Assembly (NCBI GenBank): GCA_035531675.1
Contig: DATKSL010000012.1
Location: 1-64,000, forward strand
Reading direction: 5' to 3'
Source of the DNA: JAJPIG01 sp035531675
GTDB lineage: Bacteria > Desulfobacterota > Binatia > Binatales > Binataceae
Length of the DNA: 64,000 bases
The position numbers were made by a program, and so were the translations under genes. The notes under the pieces were generated by a model that searched no databases, was not told where the DNA came from, and saw only the letters and a program-made list of their open reading frames with translations. Numbering within the stretch: the first letter of the stretch is position 1; each line of letters begins with the position of its first letter. Shown in pieces: positions 1 through 8,494 of the stretch.

Positions 1-795
1 TATCGCGCCGAGGTTCATCTGCCGCCGGTCAGCGAGGATGCGGCGCTGAGCGCCGGCGACGCGGCGCACGCCCGCTACCTGGTCGAGAACTATGGCGACG
101 CGGTGGCGCGCGGCTTTGCCCTCGGTGCCGAGATGCATACCGAAAAGGACAGCGCACCGGGCTATAGCGCAGCCGGTCTGCAGGCCGCCTCGGCCAGTGA
201 CGTGGCGCAATGGGCGGGCCGCGGCGCGGTGAGCTTTTCCGCCGCGCAGGCGATCGACGGCTGGATCGCGATTCCGTTCCATCGCCTGCCGATTCTGAGC
301 CCGCGCCTCAAGCGCGCCGGCTACGGCCAATACTGCGCCCACGGGAACTGCGCCGCCGCGCTCAACGTCCAGACCGGCAGCGAGCGGCTGCGCCCGATAC
401 CAAAGGTTTTCAAAGACCCGGTCCAGTTCCCGGCCGCCGGCTCGACGATCTCGCTTACTCGCGCCGACAACGAATGGCCCAATCCGCTGAGCTCCTGTCC
501 CGGCTACACGATGCCGACCGGGCCGCCGATCACAATCCAGCTTGGCTCCTGGTATCAGCCGAAGATGTCGGGCTTTTCGATCAAGCGCGACGGCGCCGAG
601 ATTGCCGCCTGCGGCTTCGACGCCAACAGCTACGTGAATCCCGATCCGGCCGTGCAGCGCACCGGACGCGGCGTGTTGCGCGATTACGGCGCGGTGGTGG
701 TCATTCCGCGCGAGCCGCTGGTCGCCGGCTCGACCTACTCGGTCTCGATTACCGCCGACGGCAAACCGTACGCCTGGTCGTTTAAGGTTGATTGA
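1..795 (+). CDS. CAP-domain (SCP/PR1-like) protein, 5' end missing
   Basis: The reading frame is open from base 1 and stops at 793-795, so only the C-terminal 264 residues are present. Around 250-320 the protein reads AIDGWIAIPFHRLPIL, then GYGQYC, which resembles the CAP-superfamily core in which a conserved histidine follows a short helix; this family is usually secreted. The rest (SWYQPKMSGFSI, PREPLVAGSTYSVSI) looks like a beta-rich tail with a bacterial Ig-like flavour. The domain match is by eye and the N-terminus, including any signal peptide, lies outside the window. The function is unknown; a secreted, possibly surface-associated role is inferred from the family. Confidence 0.6.
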   Translation, partial: YRAEVHLPPVSEDAALSAGDAAHARYLVENYGDAVARGFALGAEMHTEKDSAPGYSAAGLQAASASDVAQWAGRGAVSFSAAQAIDGWIAIPFHRLPILSPRLKRAGYGQYCAHGNCAAALNVQTGSERLRPIPKVFKDPVQFPAAGSTISLTRADNEWPNPLSSCPGYTMPTGPPITIQLGSWYQPKMSGFSIKRDGAEIAACGFDANSYVNPDPAVQRTGRGVLRDYGAVVVIPREPLVAGSTYSVSITADGKPYAWSFKVD

Positions 796-840
796 GGCAA
801 GGTTGATTGGAGAACGGGGCGCCGGTCGCGGGCGCCCGGG

Positions 841-1629
841 TCATTCCGAGAGGCGCCAGGTGGCGGGTTTGCCCTGGTCGGGACCGGTCATGGCATGGCC
901 GCCGTCGACCGGCAGATTCACGCCGGTGATAAACGCTGCCTCCGCGGAGCACAGGAACAGCACCGCGCGCGCGACCTCGTCGGGATCGCCGACCCGGCCG
1001 AGCGGATGGTAGTCGGCGCCGATACGATCGGCCTTGGCGCGATCGCCGCCGGTGGCGCGCTCGATCGATGACGACCAGGTCCATCCCGGCGCGACCGAGT
1101 TGACGCGAATCTTGTGCGGCGCAAGCTCCATCGCTTCATTGCGCGTGAGCTGCAGAATCGCCGCCTTGCAGGCCGGGTAGAGCGCGCGTCCGGCCTGCCC
1201 GAAGCGCGCCGCGATACTGCTCAGGTTGACGATCGCGCCGCCGCCGCGCGCCCGCATCACGGGTACCACCCGGCGGACGAACTGCGCGCCGCTCACCACG
1301 TTGACGTTGAAGGCCTGCAGCCACTCGGCGCGGTCGGATTCGAGGCCGTGGTCGAGATAGATGCAGGCGTTGTTGACCAGGAAATCGATGCCGCCGAAAC
1401 GATCGACCGCGGCCTTGACGCAGGCCGCGACCTGCTCGTCGCTAGTCACGTCGGTGTGATGGAAGAATGCGCGTGGGCCGAGTTCGGCAGCCAGCGTGCG
1501 GCCGGCGTCCTGGTTGATATCGCCGATTACGACGCTGGTCTCCGCGCCGTGGAAGTTGCGCGTGATCGCCGCGCCGATACTGGTCGCGCCGCCGGTTATC
1601 AGCGCGACCTTGCCCTGCAAACCTCTCAT
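841..1629 (-). CDS. SDR family oxidoreductase
   Basis: A 262-residue classical short-chain dehydrogenase/reductase, NAD(P)-dependent and cytosolic. The cofactor-binding glycine motif TGGATSIG is at residues 12-19, NNAC (the NNAG position) at 87-90, and the catalytic set is S138, Y151 and K155 (YPACK). The C-terminal LPVDGGHAM is typical of the family. It is the last gene of a minus-strand operon that begins with Rieske alpha and beta subunits, 24 bp after the isochorismatase-like gene. That context suggests oxidation of a cis-dihydrodiol or another alcohol formed by the dioxygenase, but the exact substrate is inference. An unusual C replaces the usual G in the NNAG motif. Confidence 0.9.
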   Translation of the reverse strand: MRGLQGKVALITGGATSIGAAITRNFHGAETSVVIGDINQDAGRTLAAELGPRAFFHHTDVTSDEQVAACVKAAVDRFGGIDFLVNNACIYLDHGLESDRAEWLQAFNVNVVSGAQFVRRVVPVMRARGGGAIVNLSSIAARFGQAGRALYPACKAAILQLTRNEAMELAPHKIRVNSVAPGWTWSSSIERATGGDRAKADRIGADYHPLGRVGDPDEVARAVLFLCSAEAAFITGVNLPVDGGHAMTGPDQGKPATWRLSE

Positions 1630-1653
1630 CGGCCGGCCTCCTTCGCGGTCCCG

Positions 1654-2268
1654 CTACGCTCCGCGCGCATCGCGGGCGAAACCCTCGACCACTTCGGCGG
1701 CGGTCTCGATCGAGCCGAGCAGGCTCATGGTGCGCAGCGCCGCTTCATGCAGTTCCGGCACGCCCGACGAGCAGGCGTCGCGCACCACGGTGGTTTGGTA
1801 GCCGGCGTCGGAGGCGTAGGTGACCGTATGCTGGACGACGTAGTTGGTCGCGATGCCGGCCACGATCAGCCGATCGGGACTGAACAGATCGACGATTTCC
1901 TGCAACTGCGATCCGTAAAAGGCGTTGATACGGCTGTGATTGACGACGAATTCGCCGGGCGCCGGACGCAACTCGTCGAAGAACTGCGCGCCCCAACTGC
2001 CATCTTCGCAGGCGCGAATCTTCAAAATGTTCTCCCAGATGGGGCCGTTGACCGTCAGGTCGCGGAAGTCGGGGCGAAACGCGATGCGCACCGAAATTAC
2101 CGGCACGCCATGGGCGCGCGCGCCGTCGAGCAGGGTTTTCGCCGCCCGGATGAGTCCCGCGCGGCCGCTGTCGCCCGCGGCGACGCCGACCCGAATCTTG
2201 CCGTCGGGATGGAGCACTTCGTTCTGATAATGGAGCGCGAGCACGACCGATTTCGCATGCTGAGCCAT
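1654..2268 (-). CDS. isochorismatase-like protein lacking the usual catalytic triad
   Basis: A 204-residue alpha/beta protein of the isochorismatase/nicotinamidase superfamily: first strand VVLALHYQNEV, then VPVISVRIAF and GIATNYVVQHT. The start at 2268 is chosen because AAGGAA lies just upstream; a longer frame reaching 2487 would run deep into the beta-subunit gene. Aligned by eye with active members, the Asp of the DxQ motif is H13, the Lys position is H111, and the nucleophilic Cys position (TNxCV) is V144. Canonical amidase chemistry therefore looks unlikely; the protein may bind a ligand or use other chemistry. It sits between the Rieske beta subunit and an SDR in one operon. Confidence 0.85.
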   Translation of the reverse strand: MAQHAKSVVLALHYQNEVLHPDGKIRVGVAAGDSGRAGLIRAAKTLLDGARAHGVPVISVRIAFRPDFRDLTVNGPIWENILKIRACEDGSWGAQFFDELRPAPGEFVVNHSRINAFYGSQLQEIVDLFSPDRLIVAGIATNYVVQHTVTYASDAGYQTTVVRDACSSGVPELHEAALRTMSLLGSIETAAEVVEGFARDARGA

Positions 2269-2309
2269 CGGCTTCCTTTCGATAAGCGCGGACGTTTGCG
2301 GCGCGGCGT

Positions 2310-2819
2310 CTAGATGAACAACTGCAGCGGTTCGTGGACGCCGCCGGCGTTGATCAGATCGACTCGCTTGAGCTTGATTTTGAAGCCGTCGCCGGCCGCC
2401 ACCAGGGTGAAGGTCGCGACGCCGCCGAAGGTGCGCTGCTCGTCGCGGCGGAACTCGAGCAAATGGAAGCTCGAGCGCACCACGCATTCGCCGCTGGCCG
2501 CATCGAAGCGCTCGATCATCACGCCCGACACCACGTGCGAGGTCAGCGAGGGCGGCTCCTGCGAGAAGGCGCGCGGATGGCGCAGGCGATCGATCCGCAT
2601 CTGCATCAGCACCCGGTCCTCATAGAACAGCGAGGTATGCTCTCCCGGGTCGGCCTGCTCGGGGAACAGGGGCACCCAGTAGAAGCCGTCGTCGGTGAAC
2701 AGCGCGAGCCATTCATCCCACTTCTTGCTGTCGAGCAGCGCCGCCTCGCGATAGAGGAACTGCTCGATTTCGCGCAGGTCGGGGGTCTGTGAGCTGACAG
2801 TTCTGGCGGCAGTCTTCAT
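2310..2819 (-). CDS. aromatic-ring-hydroxylating dioxygenase, beta subunit
   Basis: A 169-residue SnoaL/NTF2-fold small subunit of a Rieske non-heme iron oxygenase. Family hallmarks are FLYREAALLDSKKWDEWL near the N-terminus, LFTDDGFYWVPL, and the C-terminal KLKRVDLINAGG. Its role is structural: it packs with the alpha subunit in an alpha3beta3 enzyme. The start at 2819 is chosen because its ATG overlaps the alpha-subunit TGA as ATGA, implying translational coupling; an upstream frame to 2852 would add 11 residues. A homologous pair with the same overlap lies at 60865-62672. No ferredoxin or reductase gene is nearby, so electron transfer must be supplied from elsewhere. Confidence 0.92.
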   Translation of the reverse strand: MKTAARTVSSQTPDLREIEQFLYREAALLDSKKWDEWLALFTDDGFYWVPLFPEQADPGEHTSLFYEDRVLMQMRIDRLRHPRAFSQEPPSLTSHVVSGVMIERFDAASGECVVRSSFHLLEFRRDEQRTFGGVATFTLVAAGDGFKIKLKRVDLINAGGVHEPLQLFI

Positions 2820-4126
2820 CCCAGGGTCTCCGCGGTCATGTACTTGCGCCACACGCGCATCTGATTACGCATCGGCATTTCGCTGGTGGCCGGCGCGGTC
2901 AGGGCGCCGTTGTTGCGGGTTTCGCGTCCGGCCTCGCGATCGAAGCTGATCCAGTCGGCGCCGTTGACGCCCAAGCCCTCCTGGACGCGGTTGTAGGCCT
3001 CGACATCGTCGGGCATCACGATCGAGGAGGGCGAGTTGGTCAGGTTGGTGAAGATCATGGTGCGCCGATAGGTATCGGCCGGCGCGCCCTGCAGGCGGAA
3101 GTTGTAGATCTCGACCATGGTGCGATCCACCGCGATCGGACGAATCACCCGCAACTGCTGATAGGCCGACTGCGTCGAGCAGCTCGGATAGATGATCGTG
3201 TTGTGGCGGTTGACCGACAGGATCTCGCGCATCCGCGCGTTGCCATGGGCCTTCTCCAGCGCTTCGACGTAGCTGCTCTCGTAGCTTTCGGGATTGAAGA
3301 AACCGCCGAGATAACTGTGGCCCCATTCGAAGGCCGTGGTCTCGAGCTTTTCCCACGACGAGTAGGGCAGGCCGTTCTTGTCCATGGTCGGGATCACGTC
3401 GGCGGCGTACGAGGTCTGCCCCTCGGCATCCATCCGCGCGATTTCGGTGCGGGCCGCGTCGACCGACGATTCATGGACCACCAGCGCATGCATCGCGTCG
3501 TTGAGGTTTTCGAAGAACACCTTCCAGTTGTTGCGCTGCATGACGCGGAACGGACGGCCCGCCACCTCGACCCGGCCGCCCGGCGCGCGATCGACGAAAT
3601 CATCGAGCGAGGAGGCCACGCCGCCGAGAAAGCTCGTCAGGTCGGGACCCTCGGGCGCGAGGCTCGCGAACACGAACCCGCGATAGCTGTCGCTGCGCGC
3701 CGCCCGCGGCATCCAGAACGCCGGGTTCTGCGCGTCGAAGGCAGTATCGTCGTAGCCATGGCGCAGCGGCACCGACAGCACCTGGCCGTCGGTGCGAAAG
3801 GTCCAGCCATGATAGCAGCAGCGGAAAAAGCGCGCGTTGCCCGCGCGGTCGCCGACGACTTTGGCGCCGCGATGGCCGCAGCGATTGTAGAGCACGCGAA
3901 TCGAGCCGTCGGTATGGCGCACCATGATCACGGGCTGGCGGCCGACGATAGTCGTGAAGTAGTCGCCGGGATTGGGAATCTGGCTGTCGTGGCCGATCAA
4001 AACCCAGGCGTGGCCGAAGATCCGCTCCATCTCGAGGTCGAAGATCGCCGGATCGACATAGATCGACCGATGAACCCGGGTCGGTTCGACCAGTTTGCCC
4101 ACTGTCTCCAGGCTAGCTTCGCTCAT
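2816..4126 (-). CDS. aromatic-ring-hydroxylating dioxygenase, alpha (Rieske) subunit
   Basis: The 436-residue catalytic subunit of a Rieske oxygenase, which would insert both atoms of O2 into an aromatic or related ring. The [2Fe-2S] motif is C83-x-H85 and C103-x2-H106. The mononuclear iron site shows D210, H213 and H218 in ENLNDAMHALVVHES, with a further Asp near VMPDDVEAYN. It is the first gene of a minus-strand operon: alpha, beta (ATGA overlap), isochorismatase-like, SDR. The opening VEPTRVHRSIYVDPAIFDLEMERIFG closely resembles the second alpha subunit at 60865. The substrate is unknown; phthalate, biphenyl, benzoate or polycyclic types cannot be told apart by eye. Confidence 0.93.
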   Translation of the reverse strand: MSEASLETVGKLVEPTRVHRSIYVDPAIFDLEMERIFGHAWVLIGHDSQIPNPGDYFTTIVGRQPVIMVRHTDGSIRVLYNRCGHRGAKVVGDRAGNARFFRCCYHGWTFRTDGQVLSVPLRHGYDDTAFDAQNPAFWMPRAARSDSYRGFVFASLAPEGPDLTSFLGGVASSLDDFVDRAPGGRVEVAGRPFRVMQRNNWKVFFENLNDAMHALVVHESSVDAARTEIARMDAEGQTSYAADVIPTMDKNGLPYSSWEKLETTAFEWGHSYLGGFFNPESYESSYVEALEKAHGNARMREILSVNRHNTIIYPSCSTQSAYQQLRVIRPIAVDRTMVEIYNFRLQGAPADTYRRTMIFTNLTNSPSSIVMPDDVEAYNRVQEGLGVNGADWISFDREAGRETRNNGALTAPATSEMPMRNQMRVWRKYMTAETLG

Positions 4127-4265
4127 ATTTCACCTCCGCCGGACGCCCGCAGATAATCCTGATTCTTGCGTACCCGGCTTCTCGAAAACAAGGCATCGCG
4201 CGCCGGGATGGTGGATCATTTTGGGTTCGAAGTACCAAGGGATGAGGAAGGCCCCGAATTGCTAA

Positions 4266-4350
4266 CTCTCTCCCCCAAAACTGGGGGGGAGGGAGTACGA
4301 TCGGCGCCTCAGAAACTGGGGGGAGGGAGTCCGAGCGCCGCCTCAGAATG
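4266..4350 (+). repeat. G-rich tandem duplication with inverted C/G tracts
   Basis: This lies in the spacer between the Rieske operon start and the MFS stop (4127-4365). Two copies of a roughly 34 bp unit (about 4279-4313 and 4314-4347) each carry a long G tract, GAGGGAGT and a CCTCAGAA end. A C-rich tract before the first copy (4266-4276) can pair with its G tract. The tail of copy two, TCAGAATGACA, matches the tip of the dispersed palindromic element seen at 15852, 29152 and 56525. Its function is unknown. Confidence 0.6.
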
Positions 4351-4365
4351 ACAAAACGGACGTCC

Positions 4366-5745
4366 CTAGGTCTCCTCGATCGGCTCTTTGATTATCTCCT
4401 CCTCGATCACCCGCTCTTCGGGCGGACGGATGTTGCGGAAGAAGAAGTAGTAGAGCGTGGTATTGAGACCCATCAGCACTGCCGCGATCTCCAGCGGCAG
4501 CGACAGCGCGATATGCTGCATCATCACGCCGGCGAAATAAGGGCTTATCGAGCCGGTCGCATTGACCGGGAAATTGGCCAGTCCGGCCGCACTGGCGCGC
4601 TCGTCCGGCCGCACCACGCCCATCAGGTAGGACTGGCGCACCGGCAGCCCCAGGGTGTTGAAGATGGTGCGGACGGCGAATACGACGGCCGCCAGTCCGA
4701 AGGTCGGCATCACGGCGAGCACGAACAGCAGCACCACCGAAATCGACCTGGTCCAGACCACCGTGCTGACCGCGCCCAGCCGGCGCGCCAGACGGCCGGC
4801 CATCAGGTAGGGCAGGGCAGCCGTCAGGTTGATGAAGAAGAACAGCGTGCCGAGGGTGCCGGCGCCGACGCCGTAGCGCCGATAGAACCAGTAGACCACG
4901 AATGGCCCGAGCATCCCGACCGCCAGCCCCTGGATCGAACTGGTCACCATGAAGCGCACGATCAAACGCCACGACTCGCGCGAGATCGCCAGGCCGAATG
5001 GACGCCGGGGGGCGGGCGGCTGCGGATGACGGCCGTGCGGCCGCGGCTCGGGACGGGCGGGATAGCGATGGGTCTCGCGCACCGGCACGATGACCAGCGC
5101 CATCGCGACGCCGATCACCGCGGTCGCCGCGAACAGCACCCGATAGCCTTCGATCACGGTGGTGCCGCCCAACCGATGCATCAGTTGCGGCGCATGGGCG
5201 AGCAGCGAGCCGGCTGCGCTCGCGATCACGCCGACGAACGACAGCGCGCCGAAGATCGTGGTGCGCTGATGGTCGGCGGCCTGCTCGGCGATCAGTGCCT
5301 GCTCGGCCGGGTAGTACGGTCCCCAGGCGCCGCCGCTGCCGATACCGCCGCCGCGTCCGATGGTGCCCAGCGCAGCGCCCGCCACCAGCACGATAAAGTT
5401 GCTCGAGAGCGCGAATACCACGCCGCCCCCGGCCGTCATCAGCGAAATCACGATCAACAGGGTCTTGCGGCCGAAGCGATCGGATAACACGCCGATCGCG
5501 GCGACCAGCACCGCGCTGGTCGCGGCCGAGGCCGCGAACAGGATGCCGAGATGCTCGGCGTCGTAGCCCAGGATCGACAGGTAGAGCGGCACGATGATCA
5601 GCAGGTAGCCCTGGGCGAGACTTCTCAGCGCGCGCCCCGCCAGCAGATACATCAGGTCGCGGTTGAGCCACCGCGGCCGCCACCAGCTCGGAGCCGGCTG
5701 CGGGACGGGCGATGCGTCAGCTTTCAAGTTGAGGCGTCCGAACAT
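4366..5745 (-). CDS. MFS transporter (12 predicted membrane helices)
   Basis: A 459-residue inner-membrane protein of the major facilitator superfamily. After a cytosolic lead of about 30 residues come alternating hydrophobic helices, with the loop 2-3 signature GVLSDRFGRKTLL (MFS motif A) near residue 88 and a histidine/proline-rich central loop (RPEPRPHGRHPQPP) that divides the two six-helix halves. The C-terminus is acidic (EERVIEEEIIKEP). It lies 30 bp downstream of another MFS gene on the same strand and may share its transcript. The substrate cannot be read from sequence; uptake or efflux of an aromatic compound or drug would fit the setting. The ATG at 5745 has no strong Shine-Dalgarno. 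Confidence 0.88.
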   Translation of the reverse strand: MFGRLNLKADASPVPQPAPSWWRPRWLNRDLMYLLAGRALRSLAQGYLLIIVPLYLSILGYDAEHLGILFAASAATSAVLVAAIGVLSDRFGRKTLLIVISLMTAGGGVVFALSSNFIVLVAGAALGTIGRGGGIGSGGAWGPYYPAEQALIAEQAADHQRTTIFGALSFVGVIASAAGSLLAHAPQLMHRLGGTTVIEGYRVLFAATAVIGVAMALVIVPVRETHRYPARPEPRPHGRHPQPPAPRRPFGLAISRESWRLIVRFMVTSSIQGLAVGMLGPFVVYWFYRRYGVGAGTLGTLFFFINLTAALPYLMAGRLARRLGAVSTVVWTRSISVVLLFVLAVMPTFGLAAVVFAVRTIFNTLGLPVRQSYLMGVVRPDERASAAGLANFPVNATGSISPYFAGVMMQHIALSLPLEIAAVLMGLNTTLYYFFFRNIRPPEERVIEEEIIKEPIEET

Positions 5746-5775
5746 GTGGCAGTCGCAGGCGGCGAATGGCGAGCC

Positions 5776-7362
5776 TTAGTGCGCTCCACCGCCGGCTCCG
5801 GTAGGAGACCGTTTGAAGAACACGAACCACGGGATCAGCAGCGCCATCGCGATCGCCAGGATCCGGTAGACGTCGTTGTAGGCCAGCAGCAGCGCCTGCG
5901 CCTGGATCGTCGAGTAGATCATGCCGAGACCCTGCTGATGGCCGGCGGTGAGGCCCGGGATGACGTTCATGTGGATACCGCCCGGCACGGTCGGCATCCG
6001 CTTCGACATCTGCCACGCATCGAAGACCGAGAAATGCTGTACCAGGTAGCTCTGATGCACCTGCTGGCGCGCGGTCAGCAGATTACTCATCATCGAGATT
6101 CCGATCGCGGCGCCGGTATTGCGCATCATATTGTACAGACTCGCGGCGTAGCCCATCCGCTCGCGCGAGACGCACGATACCGCCGCGGCCGACAGCGTCG
6201 GCCAGCCCAGCGATCCGCAGCCGAACAACATTACCGGCCACAGGATCGATTGCATGCTGACCTGCAGATCCCACCCCGCCATCAGCCAGGTGGCGTAGGA
6301 GGCCAGCATGAAGCCGACGCCCATCAGCGGCCGGGTATCGAAGCCGTAACGCGAGAGTTGCCCGAGCATCAGCATGCACACGGCCGCGGCGAGGCCGCGC
6401 GGCAGCACCGCCAGGCCGGCCTTCCACGCTGTGTAGCCGAGCAGCTCCTGCAGGAACAGCGGATTGAGGAGATTGACGCCGTAGAAGGTCGCCACCATCA
6501 CGCACACGATGGTGACCGCCAGCGTGAACTCGCGATAGCTGAAAATCCGCAGGTCGAGAATCGGCTCCGGGTAGCGCAGCTCATGCCAGATCAGCGTGAC
6601 CATCGCGGCCGCCGATAAGAAGCTGAAGTAGCAGACCCACGGCGCCGAGAACCAATCGGAACGCTGTCCGCGATCGAGCACGATTTGCAGCAGCCCCAGC
6701 GCCGCCATCAGCAGCCCGATTCCGAGCCAGTCGATACGGCCCTGGCCCTTGCGCCTCAGGTACGGCGGATCATGGACGAAGATAAAGACCATGATCGCGG
6801 CCAGCGTGCCGATCGGCAGATTGATATAGAAGTTCCAGCGCCAGTTCAGATTGTCGGTGATCCAGCCGCCCAGCGTCGGCCCCAGGATCGGCGCCGTGAT
6901 TAGCCCCAGCCCCCAGGTCGCCATCGCCATCGCCTGCTCGTTGGGCGGAAAGGTTTCCATCAGGATGGCCTGCGAGGAGGGAATCATGGCGGCGCCCGCG
7001 ACCCCCTGGATCAGGCGGAAGATAACCATCTGGGTGAGGCTCTGGGAGATCCCGCACAGCGCCGAAGCGGCCACGAAGGCCATCACCGAAAACATGAAGT
7101 AGCGCTTGCGGCCGAAGCGCGCCGAGATCCAGCCGGTCATCGGCAGCGTGACGCCGTTGGAGACCAGGTAGCTGGTCAGCACCCAGGTGATCTCGTCGAC
7201 GCTGGCGCTGAAGCTGCCCTGCATATGGGGCAGCGCGACGTTGATGATCGAGGTGTCGAGGATCTCGAGCGTCGCTCCCAGCATGACCGCGAGCGCGATC
7301 AGCCATTTATGCTTGTGCCCGGCATCGGCCGGTGAGGAAGTGGTCAGCGACGGCGCGGCCAT
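5776..7362 (-). CDS. DHA2-family MFS efflux transporter (EmrB/QacA type)
   Basis: A 528-residue inner-membrane drug:proton antiporter with about 14 hydrophobic segments, the size and layout of the EmrB/QacA family. Family motifs are LEILDTSIINVALPHM in helix 1, WVLTSYLVSNGVTLPMTGW, the motif A loop SARFGRKRYF, and the motif C-like run GLGLITAPILGPTLGGWI. An EmrA-like membrane-fusion partner would be expected in Gram-negatives but none is adjacent. It is divergent from the 2OG oxygenase gene (start 7467) across about 100 bp, so the two may be controlled together. The likely role is export of hydrophobic toxic compounds; the substrate is unknown. Confidence 0.9.
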   Translation of the reverse strand: MAAPSLTTSSPADAGHKHKWLIALAVMLGATLEILDTSIINVALPHMQGSFSASVDEITWVLTSYLVSNGVTLPMTGWISARFGRKRYFMFSVMAFVAASALCGISQSLTQMVIFRLIQGVAGAAMIPSSQAILMETFPPNEQAMAMATWGLGLITAPILGPTLGGWITDNLNWRWNFYINLPIGTLAAIMVFIFVHDPPYLRRKGQGRIDWLGIGLLMAALGLLQIVLDRGQRSDWFSAPWVCYFSFLSAAAMVTLIWHELRYPEPILDLRIFSYREFTLAVTIVCVMVATFYGVNLLNPLFLQELLGYTAWKAGLAVLPRGLAAAVCMLMLGQLSRYGFDTRPLMGVGFMLASYATWLMAGWDLQVSMQSILWPVMLFGCGSLGWPTLSAAAVSCVSRERMGYAASLYNMMRNTGAAIGISMMSNLLTARQQVHQSYLVQHFSVFDAWQMSKRMPTVPGGIHMNVIPGLTAGHQQGLGMIYSTIQAQALLLAYNDVYRILAIAMALLIPWFVFFKRSPTGAGGGAH

Positions 7363-7466
7363 TAGTGCGTCGAATATAGCAGACGCGGGCCCCGCGCCTG
7401 CACCGGATCGGCGAGTATCAAGCCGCAGAGATTTTCTGTTAACTGATGCGCGGGAGGGACCGCTTC

Positions 7467-8480
7467 ATGGCTTCAGCGGCTCACGTTCAGAGCTCGATCC
7501 CGCTGGTCGATATCGCGCCATTCCTCGCTGGCGACCGGGCCGACCAGCAACGGGTGGCCGCGGCGGTCGACCAGGCCTGCCGCGACCTCGGCTTCCTGAT
7601 CATCACCGGCCACGGCGTGCATCGCGAGACGCTGAGCAACGTGCAGCGCGCCTTCCGTGGATTTTTTGCCCTTCCCGAGAGCGACAAGCACCGCTACGCG
7701 GTGACCCCCGATCGCTACCGCGGCTACGTCCCCTGCGCCGCCGAGACCTTTGCCCAATCGCTCGGCCGGGAGACCCCGCCGGACTTGCGCGAGAGTTACG
7801 TGGTCGGCCCGGTCGATACGCCGAGCGACGAGTATCACCGCGGGCCGCAGGGCAGCCGTTATTTCACGCCCAATCTATGGCCCGCTGAGCCGGCCACGGT
7901 GCGCCCGGCGGCCGCGGAGTTCTATCGCGAACTGGAACGGGTCGCGGGCACGATGATGCGGATTTTCGCGCTGGGACTGGGACTGCCGGAACAGTTCTTC
8001 GCCGACAAGATCGACCGCCACATCACCATCCTCGGCGTCATGTACTATCCGCCGGTCGCGCGCCAACCTGAGGCCGGGCAGCTCAGGAGCGGCGAACATA
8101 CCGATTACGGCAGCCTGACGATGGTCTACACCGACACCGACGCGGGCGGTATCGAGGTGCTGACCCCGGAGCGGCGATGGCTGCGGGTGCCCTACGTGCC
8201 CGACGCCTTTATCGTCAACCTGGGCGATCTGATGGCCGAGTGGACCAACGATCGCTGGGTCTCGACGCTCCATCGGGTCGGGCTGCCGGAGCCTCACGAG
8301 CTGCACCGGGATCGCCTGTCGGTGATCTTCTTTCATCAGCCGAACTACGACGCGGTCATCGAGTGCCTGCCGACCTGTAGCGGAGCGGGCAATCCGCCGC
8401 GCTATTCGCGCACCACCTCGGGGGCCCATCGCGAGGCCAAGATCGAGAAGCATCGCGCGGCGCAGAGCAGCGCCGCCTGA
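7467..8480 (+). CDS. 2-oxoglutarate/Fe(II)-dependent oxygenase (isopenicillin-N-synthase-like)
   Basis: A 337-residue cytosolic oxygenase with the N-terminal DIOX_N region (IPLVDIAPFL, DLGFLIITGHGV) and a C-terminal double-stranded beta-helix core. The iron ligands are H211, D213 (HTDYGSLT) and H269 (STLHRV); R283 and S285 (RLS) would bind the 2-oxoglutarate carboxylate. The start at 7467 is preferred over an in-frame ATG at 7446 because GGAGGG at 7453 sits 8 bases before it. It is divergent from the EmrB-type exporter and followed after 14 bp by a convergent cyclase gene. The substrate is unknown; bacterial relatives hydroxylate or desaturate small molecules. Confidence 0.9.
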   Translation: MASAAHVQSSIPLVDIAPFLAGDRADQQRVAAAVDQACRDLGFLIITGHGVHRETLSNVQRAFRGFFALPESDKHRYAVTPDRYRGYVPCAAETFAQSLGRETPPDLRESYVVGPVDTPSDEYHRGPQGSRYFTPNLWPAEPATVRPAAAEFYRELERVAGTMMRIFALGLGLPEQFFADKIDRHITILGVMYYPPVARQPEAGQLRSGEHTDYGSLTMVYTDTDAGGIEVLTPERRWLRVPYVPDAFIVNLGDLMAEWTNDRWVSTLHRVGLPEPHELHRDRLSVIFFHQPNYDAVIECLPTCSGAGNPPRYSRTTSGAHREAKIEKHRAAQSSAA

Positions 8481-8494
8481 GCGCGGCACGTCGC

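Noticed and set aside
1114..2313. 399-residue frame on the plus strand over the SDR and isochorismatase-like genes
   Set aside because: It is the antisense of clear minus-strand genes in GC-rich DNA. It has no domain and low-complexity sequence.
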